A stretch of 64,000 nt of DNA. Source: Saccharomonospora glauca K62. Its GTDB lineage: Bacteria > Actinomycetota > Actinomycetes > Mycobacteriales > Pseudonocardiaceae. Below the pieces are notes generated by a model that worked only from the letters and a program-made list of their open reading frames with translations, did no database searches and was not told the origin of the DNA. The DNA is taken from the NCBI RefSeq assembly GCF_000243395.2, contig NZ_CM001484.1, positions 4,233,450 to 4,297,449 on the forward strand. The letters run 5' to 3'. How positions within the stretch are numbered: position 1 is the stretch's first letter; each line of letters starts with the position of its first letter. Positions 7,456 through 15,628 of this stretch are shown in pieces. A program made the position numbers and the translations under genes.

Positions 7456-8604
7456 TCAACCGGCAAGTTGGACGGCGCCGAGTTCCTGTCCCATGACGAA
7501 CGGCACGCAGCTCAACCCGCGTGCCCTGGCCAGGCCGAGCACGGCGAGATCGGCGGTTAGATCTCGCTCCCGCGCCAACCGAGCCCAACCCAGGTTCTCC
7601 AGGTAGGCCCAACTGATGCCCTCGTGAGCCGAGGTGAACAACCCCAGTGCCCGCTGGGCGGGAAGCCAGGCACGCAGGTCCACGCCCGTACAGCCGAGGG
7701 TGGTCGGCCGCGGGTCGGGATAGTCCTCGATGAACGCCTCCCCGTAGGCAATGCGCAGGAACCCGTTCTCCCCCCACTCGGGCCCCCAGGAGTTCTTGGC
7801 GATCCAGCAACCGGCGTCGTCGTCCCAGCCGATCAGAGCGACACAATGCCCCCCGCTGGTCTCCTCCGTGGTGTGCCGGTAGACGCCGCCGGTGTAGTGG
7901 AACAGGTCGTCGTACACCACGAGGCACGCCGTGACGGGCCCGTAGGTGTACAGGTGTTCCTTGATCGCCACCGGGTCACGGCTGAGGTCGACGACGTCGT
8001 GGGCCCGAGCGAGGCGATCACGCCACCCCGGGTTGAGCGCGCCCGCGTCGTCGTCGGTGTACGGGTAGTAATCCTCGAACGTGACGCCGATGTCGCGGCA
8101 GTCGACGAGCAGCTCGTCGGGCCAGGTGCCGTCGGGCAGGATCGCCTCGCGCGCCGCCGCGTGTCCGAAGAAGAGGTGTGCCTCGGACAAATCCAGGGCC
8201 AGACCCGGCGCGCGCCGCGTGTACGCCGCCGTGGACTCCAACGCGGCCAACACCCCGAAGGCACTGCACGAACCGCAGTCCCCCTGGTCCTTCACGGGGG
8301 TGACGTAGTTGGCGCCGTCGACGGCGCGGAGGTCGAACTTCCGGGGCAGGTGTGGCGTCGGAGCGTGCGGCTCCGCGGAGTCACTGTTGCGAGGGGCGAG
8401 CGCGGCCTCGGCCATGCGGGCCGGCAGCTCGGCTCGGGCGTCGATCTCCCCCGCAGTCGGGGCCGGAACCCCGAGGCGGCGTCGGCGGGCGTCACGCGCG
8501 AGCCTGCCGACGGGGGTCTCCCCACACCGCCACGGGTCCCCCAGCGCGGCCAGGGAGTCGCGGATCGCCGCGATCTCCGAGGCACACGGGTGGTCGGGGC
8601 TCAT
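7456..8604 (-). CDS. Papain-like C1 family cysteine protease, cytoplasmic
   Basis: A 382-residue protein from ATG 8604 with GGGAGGACGC directly upstream. Residues 1-85 form a non-conserved N-terminal region. The C1 peptidase domain spans about 88-300: Gln107 and Cys113 in VKDQGDCGSCSAFG, His253 in SGGHCVALIGW and Asn271 in AKNSWGPEWGENGF form the complete papain catalytic set. Residues 305-382 are an extra C-terminal module with W332, GW at 339-340 and a hydrophobic helix, resembling the end of the next gene's product. There is no signal peptide, unusual for secreted C1 enzymes, so an intracellular effector or processing role is likely. It is the first gene of the block. Confidence 0.9.
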   Translation of the reverse strand: MSPDHPCASEIAAIRDSLAALGDPWRCGETPVGRLARDARRRRLGVPAPTAGEIDARAELPARMAEAALAPRNSDSAEPHAPTPHLPRKFDLRAVDGANYVTPVKDQGDCGSCSAFGVLAALESTAAYTRRAPGLALDLSEAHLFFGHAAAREAILPDGTWPDELLVDCRDIGVTFEDYYPYTDDDAGALNPGWRDRLARAHDVVDLSRDPVAIKEHLYTYGPVTACLVVYDDLFHYTGGVYRHTTEETSGGHCVALIGWDDDAGCWIAKNSWGPEWGENGFLRIAYGEAFIEDYPDPRPTTLGCTGVDLRAWLPAQRALGLFTSAHEGISWAYLENLGWARLARERDLTADLAVLGLARARGLSCVPFVMGQELGAVQLAG

Positions 8605-8695
8605 GCGTCCTCCCGGACATGCCGAAGTCACTGTCACCCCATAGGAGGGCCGGGGCCCCTCCCAGATACATCGAATCCGGAGATTTTTTTACGAA

Positions 8696-9199
8696 TCACG
8701 TTTCCGCACGTGAGGAGCGCTCCGCGCGCCACCGTTCGAAGAGAACGGGGAGCTCGGCGAGGAAGAAGTCGAGGAAGTCGGCCGTCTCGGCCAACCGCCG
8801 CCCGGCGGGCGTGTCGGCACCGACCGCGGCGACGCCTTCGAGTGTGGTGTCCCGCCACCTCCGCAGGGTGCGGTCGTGCTTGAAGAACGAGGCGAACCAC
8901 AGATCGTCGTAGAGACAGTAGTGATCACGGCGTTCGCCCGGCCTGCGTTCCCTGGTCACCAGCCCGAGCTGCTCCAGGTACCGCACTGCGCCGGAGACGG
9001 CCGCGGGACTGATGGACAGGGTGTCGGCGAGTTCGCCGGCCGTCATCCGGCCGCTCTGCGACACCGTCAGCGCGGCGAACACCCTCGCCGCCGTGCGCGG
9101 AAACCCCAGGTCGGCCAGGGTGATCGCGAGTTTCTCCACGTAGGAGCGCACGGCTTCGTCCCCACTCGGGTCCCGCTGCGACTGCGGTCGACTCGACAT
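8696..9199 (-). CDS. GbsR/MarR-family transcriptional regulator
   Basis: A 167-residue protein from ATG 9199, preceded by GGACCGAGG. It has a winged-helix region (LADTLSISPAAVSGAVRYLEQ, then a wing GLVTRERRPGERRDHY) and a C-terminal helical part rich in aromatic residues (DFLDFFLAELPVLFERW) typical of GbsR-like MarR proteins. It is transcribed away from the ABC exporter genes that start 66 bp off, so it most likely represses that exporter and itself through the palindromes between them. The C1 protease gene follows on the same strand after about 90 bp and could be partly co-transcribed. Confidence 0.88.
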   Translation of the reverse strand: MSSRPQSQRDPSGDEAVRSYVEKLAITLADLGFPRTAARVFAALTVSQSGRMTAGELADTLSISPAAVSGAVRYLEQLGLVTRERRPGERRDHYCLYDDLWFASFFKHDRTLRRWRDTTLEGVAAVGADTPAGRRLAETADFLDFFLAELPVLFERWRAERSSRAET

Positions 9200-9218
9200 C
9201 CTCGGTCCTGCCCCATTT

Positions 9219-9245
9219 CGTTCTGAACGTTCACTAATTTGTGAA
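9219..9245. promoter_or_regulatory. Twin palindromic operator between gbsR-like and ABC exporter genes
   Basis: Two adjacent inverted repeats fill the 66-bp divergent gap: CGTTC-T-GAACG (9219-9229) and TTCAC-taattt-GTGAA (9230-9245). The region is AT-rich compared with its surroundings and lies just upstream of both starts, as expected for an operator of the MarR-type regulator. Confidence 0.6.
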
Positions 9246-9265
9246 TCAAGTGTATTTTGCCGCGT

Positions 9266-10171
9266 ATGGCCGACTGTATCTCCGTATCGGGGTTGCGTAA
9301 GACGTTCGGGCCCACCGTCGCCCTCGACGGTCTCGATCTCTCCGTGGCCACCGGCGAGGTCCACGGTTTCCTGGGCCCCAACGGCTCGGGAAAGTCGACC
9401 ACCATCCGGGTGTTGCTCGGCATGCTCAAGGCCGACGGCGGCTCGGTGACGCTGCTCGGCGGAGATCCGTGGCGGGACGCCACCCGGCTGCATCGGCGGC
9501 TCGCCTACGTTCCCGGCGACGTGAACCTGTGGCCGACGCTGAGCGGAGGCGAGGTCATCGACCTGCTCGGTCGGCTCCGCGGGGGCCTCGACCCCCGACG
9601 ACGGGACGAGCTGATCGAACGGTTCGACCTCGATCCGAGGAAGAAGGGCCGCGCCTACTCGAAGGGCAACCGGCAGAAGGTGGCTCTCGTGGCCGCCCTG
9701 GCCTCGGACGTCGACCTGCTGGTGCTCGACGAACCCACGTCGGGCCTCGACCCGCTCATGGAGGCCACCTTCCGCGACGTGATCAGGCAGGAACGCGAGC
9801 GGGGCCGCACGGTGCTGCTGTCCAGCCACGTCCTCTCCGAAGTCGAGGACCTCTGCGACCGCGTGAGCATCATCCGCGCGGGCAGAACGGTCGAATCCGG
9901 CACGCTCGCGGAGTTGCGGCACCTCACCCGCACGACGATCACCGCCGACCTGGCGGGGCCTCCGGATGCGCTGCGCGATCTGGAGGCCGTCCACGACCTG
10001 CGCCTCGAAGGACGCCGTGCGCACTTCGCCGTCGATGGTGACGCGCTCGACGAGGTGCTGCGCACGCTCACCTCCATCGGCGTCCACAGCCTCACCAGTC
10101 GACCGCCCACGTTGGAGGAGCTGTTTCTGCGCCACTACACACGCTCCGGAGCCGAGGTGGACGGCCGATGA
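9266..10171 (+). CDS. ABC exporter ATP-binding protein (antibiotic-type, ABC-2)
   Basis: A 301-residue ATPase starting [15 protein letters not shown]; a TTG three codons earlier is possible. Walker A is GPNGSGKST, the signature region [15 protein letters not shown], Walker [13 protein letters not shown], and the switch His is in LLSSHVL. About 80 residues follow the nucleotide-binding domain, as in DrrA-like drug exporters. Its stop overlaps the permease start by 4 bp, so the two make one exporter, probably derepressed when the adjacent GbsR/MarR protein binds a ligand. Substrate is unknown; polyketide-type antibiotics are the usual guess for this family. Confidence 0.92.
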   Translation: MADCISVSGLRKTFGPTVALDGLDLSVATGEVHGFLGPNGSGKSTTIRVLLGMLKADGGSVTLLGGDPWRDATRLHRRLAYVPGDVNLWPTLSGGEVIDLLGRLRGGLDPRRRDELIERFDLDPRKKGRAYSKGNRQKVALVAALASDVDLLVLDEPTSGLDPLMEATFRDVIRQERERGRTVLLSSHVLSEVEDLCDRVSIIRAGRTVESGTLAELRHLTRTTITADLAGPPDALRDLEAVHDLRLEGRRAHFAVDGDALDEVLRTLTSIGVHSLTSRPPTLEELFLRHYTRSGAEVDGR

Positions 10172-11811
10172 GCACCGCCACGCACACCTCACCCGGCGAC
10201 ACCGCGTCCGCGACCGGAGGGGGGACGCTCACCGGCACCGGGGCTCTCGTGCGCCTCGCACTGCGCCGCGACCGACTGTTCCTACCACTGTGGACGATCG
10301 TGGTCGCCACGTTGCCCGCCGTCAGCGCGGGTGCCTACGAACAGCTCTATCCGGACCCGGCGCAACGGGCCTCGCTGACGAGCAGCCTCGGCGACAACCC
10401 CTCGATCTCGTTGCTGTACGGCCCGGCGTACGACCTGTCCACGGCGGGCGGCTTCACCGCCTGGCGGTTCGGGACGACGCTGTCGGTGTTCGTCGCCCTG
10501 GTCTGCGTGTTCACGACGGTGCGGCACACCAGGCGGGAGGAGGAGACGGGCAGGCAGGAACTGCTCTCGTCCACCGTGGTCGGAAGGCACGCGGCGCTCA
10601 CCGCCGCCCTCGTGGTGTGCGGGGGTTTCGCCCTGCTCGCGGGGCTGGCCACTGCGGTCGCGGCGACGGTCGCGGGCATCGCCGCCACGGGGGCCTTCGC
10701 CTTCGGACTCGGGCTGACGGCCGTGGCACTGGTCTTCACTGGAGTCGCGGCGGTCACCGCGCAGCTCGCCGAGTACTCCAGGACGGCCAACGGACTGGCC
10801 GGCGCGGCCCTCGGAGTCGCGTTCGCCCTGCGTGCCGTGGGCGACTCGGCGGAGGTGACGTGGCTGTCGTGGCTGTCCCCCATCGGCTGGTCGGTCCACG
10901 TCCGCCCGTTCGCGGGGGACCGGTTCGAGGTACTGCTGTTGCCGTTGGCCGTCACCGGGGTGCTGGTCGCCGTGGCGTACGCGCTGCAGCGCAGACGGGA
11001 CGTGGGGCTGGGCCTGCTCCCCTCGGCGCTCGGGCCCGCCCACGCCGGGTCTCGGCTGCGCTCGACGTTCGCCCTCGCCACGCGTCTGCATCGGGCGATG
11101 CTCACCGGATGGGTCGTCGGCTTCGCGGCGCTCGGCGTGTTGTTCGGCGCGCTGGCCTCCGACATCGGGGAGATCGTCGGCGACAACGAGCGAATGCGTG
11201 AGGTGCTGGCCAGGATGGGCGGCAGTCAAGGCGTGATCGACGCCTACCTGGCCTCCACGGCCAACGTCCTCGGCATGGTGGCCGCCCTGTACGTCGTGCA
11301 GGCGGCACTGCGGGCCCGTGCCGAGGAGACCGCGACACGGGCCGAACCCCTGTTGACCACCGGGGTCTCCCGGCTCCGGTGGCTCGCGGGACACCTGGTG
11401 TTCGTGTTCGGGGGTGGTGCCGCGCTCCTGCTGGTGTCGGGGATCGGCATGGGGCTCGCCCACGGCGTCCGAGCGGGCGACGTCGCCGGGCAGGCCCCGG
11501 ACGTGCTGGTGGCGTGCCTCGTGCAGCTTCCCGCCGTCTTCGTCGTCGGCGGTGCCGCCGTGGCGCTGTTCGGCGTCCTGCCCTCCCGAACCGGCGCGGC
11601 CTGGGCGGTGGCCGCCGCGTTCCTGCTGCTGACGATGTTCGGCTCGGTGCTCGACCTGCCCCGAGCCGTGTTGAACGTGTCACCGTTCCAGCACGTGCCC
11701 AAGGTTCCGAGCGAGGCCGTCACCGTGCCGCCGCTGCTCTGGCTGACCCTGGTGGCGGCCGCGCTGACGACGGCGGGGATCGTGCGGTTCCGAAACCGCG
11801 ACCTCGGGTAA
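10168..11811 (+). CDS. ABC exporter permease, polyketide-antibiotic type
   Basis: A 547-residue membrane protein with about twelve hydrophobic segments in two similar halves, such as [21 protein letters not shown] near the start and [19 protein letters not shown] in the middle. This duplicated layout, with the motif [13 protein letters not shown] after the second segment and its counterpart [13 protein letters not shown] in the second half, is typical of large actinobacterial exporters of the tetronasin or other polyketide type. ATGA overlap couples it to the ATPase gene. Export of a hydrophobic toxic compound is the likely role. Confidence 0.88.
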   Translation: MSTATHTSPGDTASATGGGTLTGTGALVRLALRRDRLFLPLWTIVVATLPAVSAGAYEQLYPDPAQRASLTSSLGDNPSISLLYGPAYDLSTAGGFTAWRFGTTLSVFVALVCVFTTVRHTRREEETGRQELLSSTVVGRHAALTAALVVCGGFALLAGLATAVAATVAGIAATGAFAFGLGLTAVALVFTGVAAVTAQLAEYSRTANGLAGAALGVAFALRAVGDSAEVTWLSWLSPIGWSVHVRPFAGDRFEVLLLPLAVTGVLVAVAYALQRRRDVGLGLLPSALGPAHAGSRLRSTFALATRLHRAMLTGWVVGFAALGVLFGALASDIGEIVGDNERMREVLARMGGSQGVIDAYLASTANVLGMVAALYVVQAALRARAEETATRAEPLLTTGVSRLRWLAGHLVFVFGGGAALLLVSGIGMGLAHGVRAGDVAGQAPDVLVACLVQLPAVFVVGGAAVALFGVLPSRTGAAWAVAAAFLLLTMFGSVLDLPRAVLNVSPFQHVPKVPSEAVTVPPLLWLTLVAAALTTAGIVRFRNRDLG

Positions 11812-11818
11812 GCCGCGC

Positions 11819-12304
11819 TCAGCCGACGGACACCCGCCCCTCGGCGCTCACGTCGAGCCGCACTTGCGGCCCGGCGGCGCCGCAGTGAGAACCGTTGGGA
11901 TACACCCGTCGCGGCGTGACGCGGAGCGTGTCGGTCGCCAGCGTCTCCCCGGCTCCGTCCGTGATCGTGAGGGTCAGCTCCACCGGCCGGTCGGGCAGCT
12001 CGGGAACGTCCACGAACCCGGTGGCGCCCCCGGTCGGAGTCAACCGGGCCGAACACCCGTCGTCCGGGGACGTGCCCGCGCAGCCGGTGTCGCCGGGCTC
12101 GGTGGCGGGGTTTAGGACGGCCTCGGCGGAACGACACTCCCCCTCCCAGCACACTTCCACCTCGGCGGCGTGGGCGGGCAGACCGGGCGCGGTGTCCACC
12201 CCGACTCCGGCCGGGGCCCCGATCTCGGTGCACGCCGTCCCGGCACCGGGCGCGGAACCACAACCGGCGAGCAGCAGGAGCGCGAGAACGGAAACGGTGC
12301 GCAT
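11819..12304 (-). CDS. Putative secreted lipoprotein
   Basis: A 161-residue protein from ATG 12304. It has a signal peptide with lipobox (VLALLLLAGCGS), so it is probably exported and anchored through Cys at about position 15. The mature part has five or so further Cys residues (CTEIG, CWEGEC, CAGT, CSARL) and beta-strand-like segments such as RPVELTLTITDGAGETLA and QVRLDVSAEGRVSV, suggesting a disulfide-bonded beta domain. I do not recognise the family. It is convergent with the exporter permease and divergent from the aldehyde dehydrogenase gene. Confidence 0.75.
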   Translation of the reverse strand: MRTVSVLALLLLAGCGSAPGAGTACTEIGAPAGVGVDTAPGLPAHAAEVEVCWEGECRSAEAVLNPATEPGDTGCAGTSPDDGCSARLTPTGGATGFVDVPELPDRPVELTLTITDGAGETLATDTLRVTPRRVYPNGSHCGAAGPQVRLDVSAEGRVSVG

Positions 12305-12377
12305 ACCGAATCGACGGAGCACACCGGGGCCGAGGTTGCACGGGTGTCGTCGTCGGAGCCTCGGGTAACCCCACGGC

Positions 12378-13835
12378 ATGAGCGAGCGCGCCATCATCGA
12401 CCGGGTCCGAAAGCAGCTCTTCATCGACGGCGCCTGGCGCCCCTCGGCCGACGGCAGCGTGTTCGGGGTGGCCGATCCGGGCACGACGGCGACGCTGTGC
12501 GAGGTGGCCGACGGCCGGGCCGAGGACGCGAAGGCAGCGGTCGAGGCAGCGGTCGAGGCCCGGGACGCGTGGGCGGCCACTCCGCCGAGGCAACGCGGCG
12601 AGATCCTGCGCCGGGCCTGGCAGCTCATGACCGACCGGACCGACGAGCTCGCCACGCTCATGACGTTGGAGATGGGCAAGAGCCTCACCGAGTCGCGGGC
12701 CGAGGTCGCCTACGCCGCCGACTACTTCCGATGGTTCTCCGAGGAGGCCGTACGCATCGACGGCGACTACTCGCGCACGCCGGACGGCAGCGCCCGCATG
12801 ATCGTCACTCGCCAACCCGTCGGTCCCTGCCTGTTGATCACCCCGTGGAACTTCCCGCTCGCCATGGGCACCCGCAAGATCGGGCCCGCCGTGGCGGCGG
12901 GCTGCACCATGATCGTCAAACCCGCGCAGCTCACCCCGCTGTCGATGCTGATGCTGGCGGACCTGCTCACCGAGGCCGGGCTTCCCGGCGGCGTGTTGAA
13001 CGTCGTACCGAGCACGTCGGCCACCCGGATCGTGAACCCGGTGCTCGCCGATCCCCGCATCCGCAAGATGTCGTTCACGGGATCGACGGAGGTGGGCCGC
13101 AAACTCGTCGAGCAGTGCGCCCCGAACCTTCAGCGCATGTCCATGGAACTCGGTGGCAACGCCGCCTTCCTGGTCTTCGAGGACGCCGACCTCGACGCGG
13201 CCGTGGCGGGGGCGGTGACCGCGAAGATGCGCAACAACGGCGAGTCGTGCGTGGCGGCCAACCGGTTCCTCGTCCACACGTCGATCGCCGAGGAGTTCAC
13301 CCGCAAGCTCACCGACCGGATGGCGGGACTGCGAACGGGGCACGGGACGGAACCCGACGTCGTCGGCCCGCTCGTGAACGAGGGCCAGCGCGCCACGGTG
13401 TCCGAACTCGTGGAGGACGCCGTTGGCCGTGGTGCGCGCGCGACCACGGGTGGCGAGCCCGGTGAGGGAGCGGGCTACTTCTACCGCCCCACGGTGCTCG
13501 CCGACGTCCCCGACGACGCTCGCATCCTCCGCGAGGAGGTGTTCGGCCCGGTCGCCCCCGTCACGACGTTCGCCGACGAGGACGAGGCACTGGCCGGGGC
13601 GAACGACACCGAGTATGGGCTCGTCGGCTACGTCTTCACCCGCGACCTCGACCGCGCCGTCCGGGTGGGCGAAGGCCTGGCCACCGGCATGGTCGGCATC
13701 AACACCGGGCTCGTCTCCAACACCTCGGCCCCGTTCGGCGGCATCAAGGCGTCCGGCTTCGGTCGTGAGGGCGGCCACGAGGGCATCACCGAGTACCTCG
13801 ACACCAAGTACATGTCGCTGGCCCTGCGGTCGTGA
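12378..13835 (+). CDS. gabD: Succinate-semialdehyde dehydrogenase (NAD(P)+)
   Basis: A 485-residue aldehyde dehydrogenase. Visible are the NAD-binding FTGSTEVGR loop, the catalytic Glu in MELGGNAAF, the catalytic Cys in NNGESCVAANR, and the conserved end PFGGIKASGFGREGG. Length and the IDGAW N-terminus fit the succinate-semialdehyde dehydrogenase group, which converts succinate semialdehyde to succinate in the GABA shunt. No GABA transaminase is next to it, so substrate assignment relies on family resemblance. It stands alone between divergent and convergent neighbours. Confidence 0.88.
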   Translation: MSERAIIDRVRKQLFIDGAWRPSADGSVFGVADPGTTATLCEVADGRAEDAKAAVEAAVEARDAWAATPPRQRGEILRRAWQLMTDRTDELATLMTLEMGKSLTESRAEVAYAADYFRWFSEEAVRIDGDYSRTPDGSARMIVTRQPVGPCLLITPWNFPLAMGTRKIGPAVAAGCTMIVKPAQLTPLSMLMLADLLTEAGLPGGVLNVVPSTSATRIVNPVLADPRIRKMSFTGSTEVGRKLVEQCAPNLQRMSMELGGNAAFLVFEDADLDAAVAGAVTAKMRNNGESCVAANRFLVHTSIAEEFTRKLTDRMAGLRTGHGTEPDVVGPLVNEGQRATVSELVEDAVGRGARATTGGEPGEGAGYFYRPTVLADVPDDARILREEVFGPVAPVTTFADEDEALAGANDTEYGLVGYVFTRDLDRAVRVGEGLATGMVGINTGLVSNTSAPFGGIKASGFGREGGHEGITEYLDTKYMSLALRS

Positions 13836-13842
13836 CGCGCGC

Positions 13843-14634
13843 TCACCGCGCGTACCGCCGCACCTCTCGCTCCGCCGCCTCCAGGGCGGCCCTGGCCGCT
13901 TCGGTCCGCCGACGCGCTCTCGTCTCCTCCCGCTCGGCGGCCCGAAGCTCCCTGCGGGCCTCGTCCCGAGACCGGCGGGCCCGCACCTCCGCGTCCCGGC
14001 GGCGGCGTTCCGCCTCGACCCGGTCGTCGGCCCGCCGGGGGACCTCCGATTCGCCACCGCTCGGGACGGGTCGGTCCTCCGCCTGCGAGGTCCCGGTCCT
14101 GCCGGAGCGCTCACGGCGTACCGACGGGCGCGGGGCCTCGGCGGGAAGCGGCATCGACTCGAAGACGTCCGGGGGTGACAACGCCGTCACCAACCAGCCC
14201 CCGGTGACCGCCTCGGCCGCCGCCTCGTCGGCCACCGCGGCCCGGAGCGTGGCCGCGACCTCCTGCCGGACCGACTCGCCGACGTGCCCTTCGACCAGCG
14301 AACACGCCCGCTCGACGAGGGCCCCGACACGCTCGTTGCGCTCGTGTGTCAGCTCGCGCAGCCGGGCCCCCGCGAGCTGCCGGTGTGCCTCCCGCAGTCG
14401 GCCGCCGAGTTCGACCAGCGCCTCGACCTCGTCGGCGTAGTGGCGCGTCAACCGGTTCACGAGCGCGGCGGCCTTGGTGGGCTTGCGCAGCTTGCGTATT
14501 TTCTCCGCGAGATCTTTCTCACCCCGTTCCCGCGCCCGCGCCGCGTGACGCTCACGCTCCGCCACGAACTCGTCCGGCTCGACGCCGTACACCTCGTTGA
14601 CCACGGTTTCGAGGCCCTCGTCGCTTACTGCCAT
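13843..14634 (-). CDS. Coiled-coil Arg/Glu-rich protein of unknown function
   Basis: A 263-residue protein from ATG 14634 (MAVSDEGLETVVNEVYG). Residues 20-150 are helical and highly charged, containing RKPTKAAALVNRLTRHYADEV, which recurs in actinobacterial proteins of unknown function. After a variable Pro/Ser-rich linker, the last 80 residues form a long charged coiled coil (repeats of AERRRRDAEVRARRSRDEAR type). There is no signal peptide or membrane segment. It is divergent from the mycoredoxin gene. Only a structural description can be supported. Confidence 0.75.
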   Translation of the reverse strand: MAVSDEGLETVVNEVYGVEPDEFVAERERHAARARERGEKDLAEKIRKLRKPTKAAALVNRLTRHYADEVEALVELGGRLREAHRQLAGARLRELTHERNERVGALVERACSLVEGHVGESVRQEVAATLRAAVADEAAAEAVTGGWLVTALSPPDVFESMPLPAEAPRPSVRRERSGRTGTSQAEDRPVPSGGESEVPRRADDRVEAERRRRDAEVRARRSRDEARRELRAAEREETRARRRTEAARAALEAAEREVRRYAR

Positions 14635-14711
14635 GCGTCCCGGATTCCCCCAGGGCGGCCGAATGAGGCTCGCGTCCTCGCCGTTACGGTGTCGCCGGAG
14701 GGAGGACACAC

Positions 14712-15011
14712 ATGGCTATCGACACGATCGAGTTCTACTGGCGCCCCGGATGTCCGTTCTGCGCGATCCTGCGGGGTCGGCTGAGGGAGAGCGGCCTGCC
14801 GGTACGGGAGATCAACATCTGGGAGGACTCGGACGCCGCCGCACGAGTGCGCTCGGTCAACGACGGCAACGAGACCGTCCCCACCGTCTTCGTCGGGGAG
14901 CGGGCGCTGGTCAACCCGAGCATGGCCGAACTGACGGCCGTGATCGAGCAGGAGGCCCCCGAGCTGTTCGCGTTGGCTCAGCCCGCCGACAGCCACGGCT
15001 CCCGCCACTGA
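14712..15011 (+). CDS. Mycoredoxin / glutaredoxin-like protein
   Basis: A 99-residue thioredoxin-fold protein with the redox motif CPFC at residues 14-17 (YWRPGCPFCAILRGRL) and the cis-Pro segment TVPTVFVGERALVNPS. Members with this form in actinobacteria are mycoredoxins, which reduce mixed disulfides with mycothiol; the enzyme class is inferred from the lineage and motif. A GGAGG site lies just upstream of the ATG. It is a single gene convergent with the Ddn-like gene. Confidence 0.88.
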   Translation: MAIDTIEFYWRPGCPFCAILRGRLRESGLPVREINIWEDSDAAARVRSVNDGNETVPTVFVGERALVNPSMAELTAVIEQEAPELFALAQPADSHGSRH

Positions 15012-15018
15012 GGCGACC

Positions 15019-15489
15019 TCACCCCCGATCCTCCGGCGTCGACGTGGGCACGATCCGGAACACGGGATGCTTGTCCGCCGCGGCACGGAGTTCGTCGTCG
15101 GACGCATCGGCGGTCACACCGTCGAAGAACGCGCCCACCTCCCAGGACCAGCGGCGGAGGTAGGCACGCAGCACGGGCAACCGGGTGTCGTCGAGCACCT
15201 CGACAGCGGTGAACCACTGCTCACGCCTGCCCACCGCGAGCTTTCCGCGCCCGACGGCCCGCAGGTTGCGCACCCACTGGGTGTTGCCGCGTGCCGCGAC
15301 CAGGTACTGCTCGTCGTCGAAGGCGAGCACGTTCACCGGCGTCGAGCGCATGATCCCGGTGGTACGTCCCGCGACGGAGAGTATCCGGCTTCCCCACAGG
15401 CTCAGGCCCCGTCGGGTCAGCGCGGCGACGACACGGTTTATGGCCCTGGACAGCCGTCCGGGCGGCAGGTAGCGAGTGGTGCCGGTCAT
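15019..15489 (-). CDS. F420-type nitroreductase/quinone reductase family protein (Ddn-like)
   Basis: A 156-residue protein of the deazaflavin-dependent nitroreductase family (PF04075). Characteristic are the segment GRTTGIMRSTPVNVLAFDDEQYLVAARGN, here read as RTTG...R..P..., and WVRNLRAVGRGKLAVGRR. Ddn-type proteins use reduced F420 to reduce quinones or nitro compounds, often as protection from oxidative stress. It is divergent from a TetR regulator across a gap packed with palindromes, so it is probably that regulator's target. Cofactor preference is inferred from family. Confidence 0.82.
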   Translation of the reverse strand: MTGTTRYLPPGRLSRAINRVVAALTRRGLSLWGSRILSVAGRTTGIMRSTPVNVLAFDDEQYLVAARGNTQWVRNLRAVGRGKLAVGRREQWFTAVEVLDDTRLPVLRAYLRRWSWEVGAFFDGVTADASDDELRAAADKHPVFRIVPTSTPEDRG

Positions 15490-15521
15490 GGGGAATCCCT
15501 TTCCTCACGAAGAGTTCGAAA

Positions 15522-15587
15522 GAGAGCACTGCTCTCGTTTGTGTTCAGTGAACACGAAAGGTCGCGGCAAAGCAAGAGCAGCGCTCT
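15522..15587. promoter_or_regulatory. Three palindromes between the Ddn-like gene and its TetR regulator
   Basis: Perfect inverted repeats lie at 15522-15536 (GAGAGC-ACT-GCTCTC), 15541-15555 (GTGTTC-AGT-GAACAC) and 15575-15587 (AGAGC-AGC-GCTCT). The first and third are followed by nearly the same text (tcgttTGtGTTC and tcgttCGcGTTC), so a unit of about 24 bp is directly repeated 54 bp apart. These are good candidate TetR operators. Confidence 0.65.
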
Positions 15588-15628
15588 CGTTCGCGTTCAT
15601 CGATCTCCGCTGTGTCAGACTGAGGGAC

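Noticed and set aside
8640-8695. GC-rich hairpin plus T7 run before the C1 protease gene as a terminator
   Set aside because: The T run reads on the plus strand, where no gene ends. On the minus strand the order is wrong for a U-tract terminator, so I could not decide its role.
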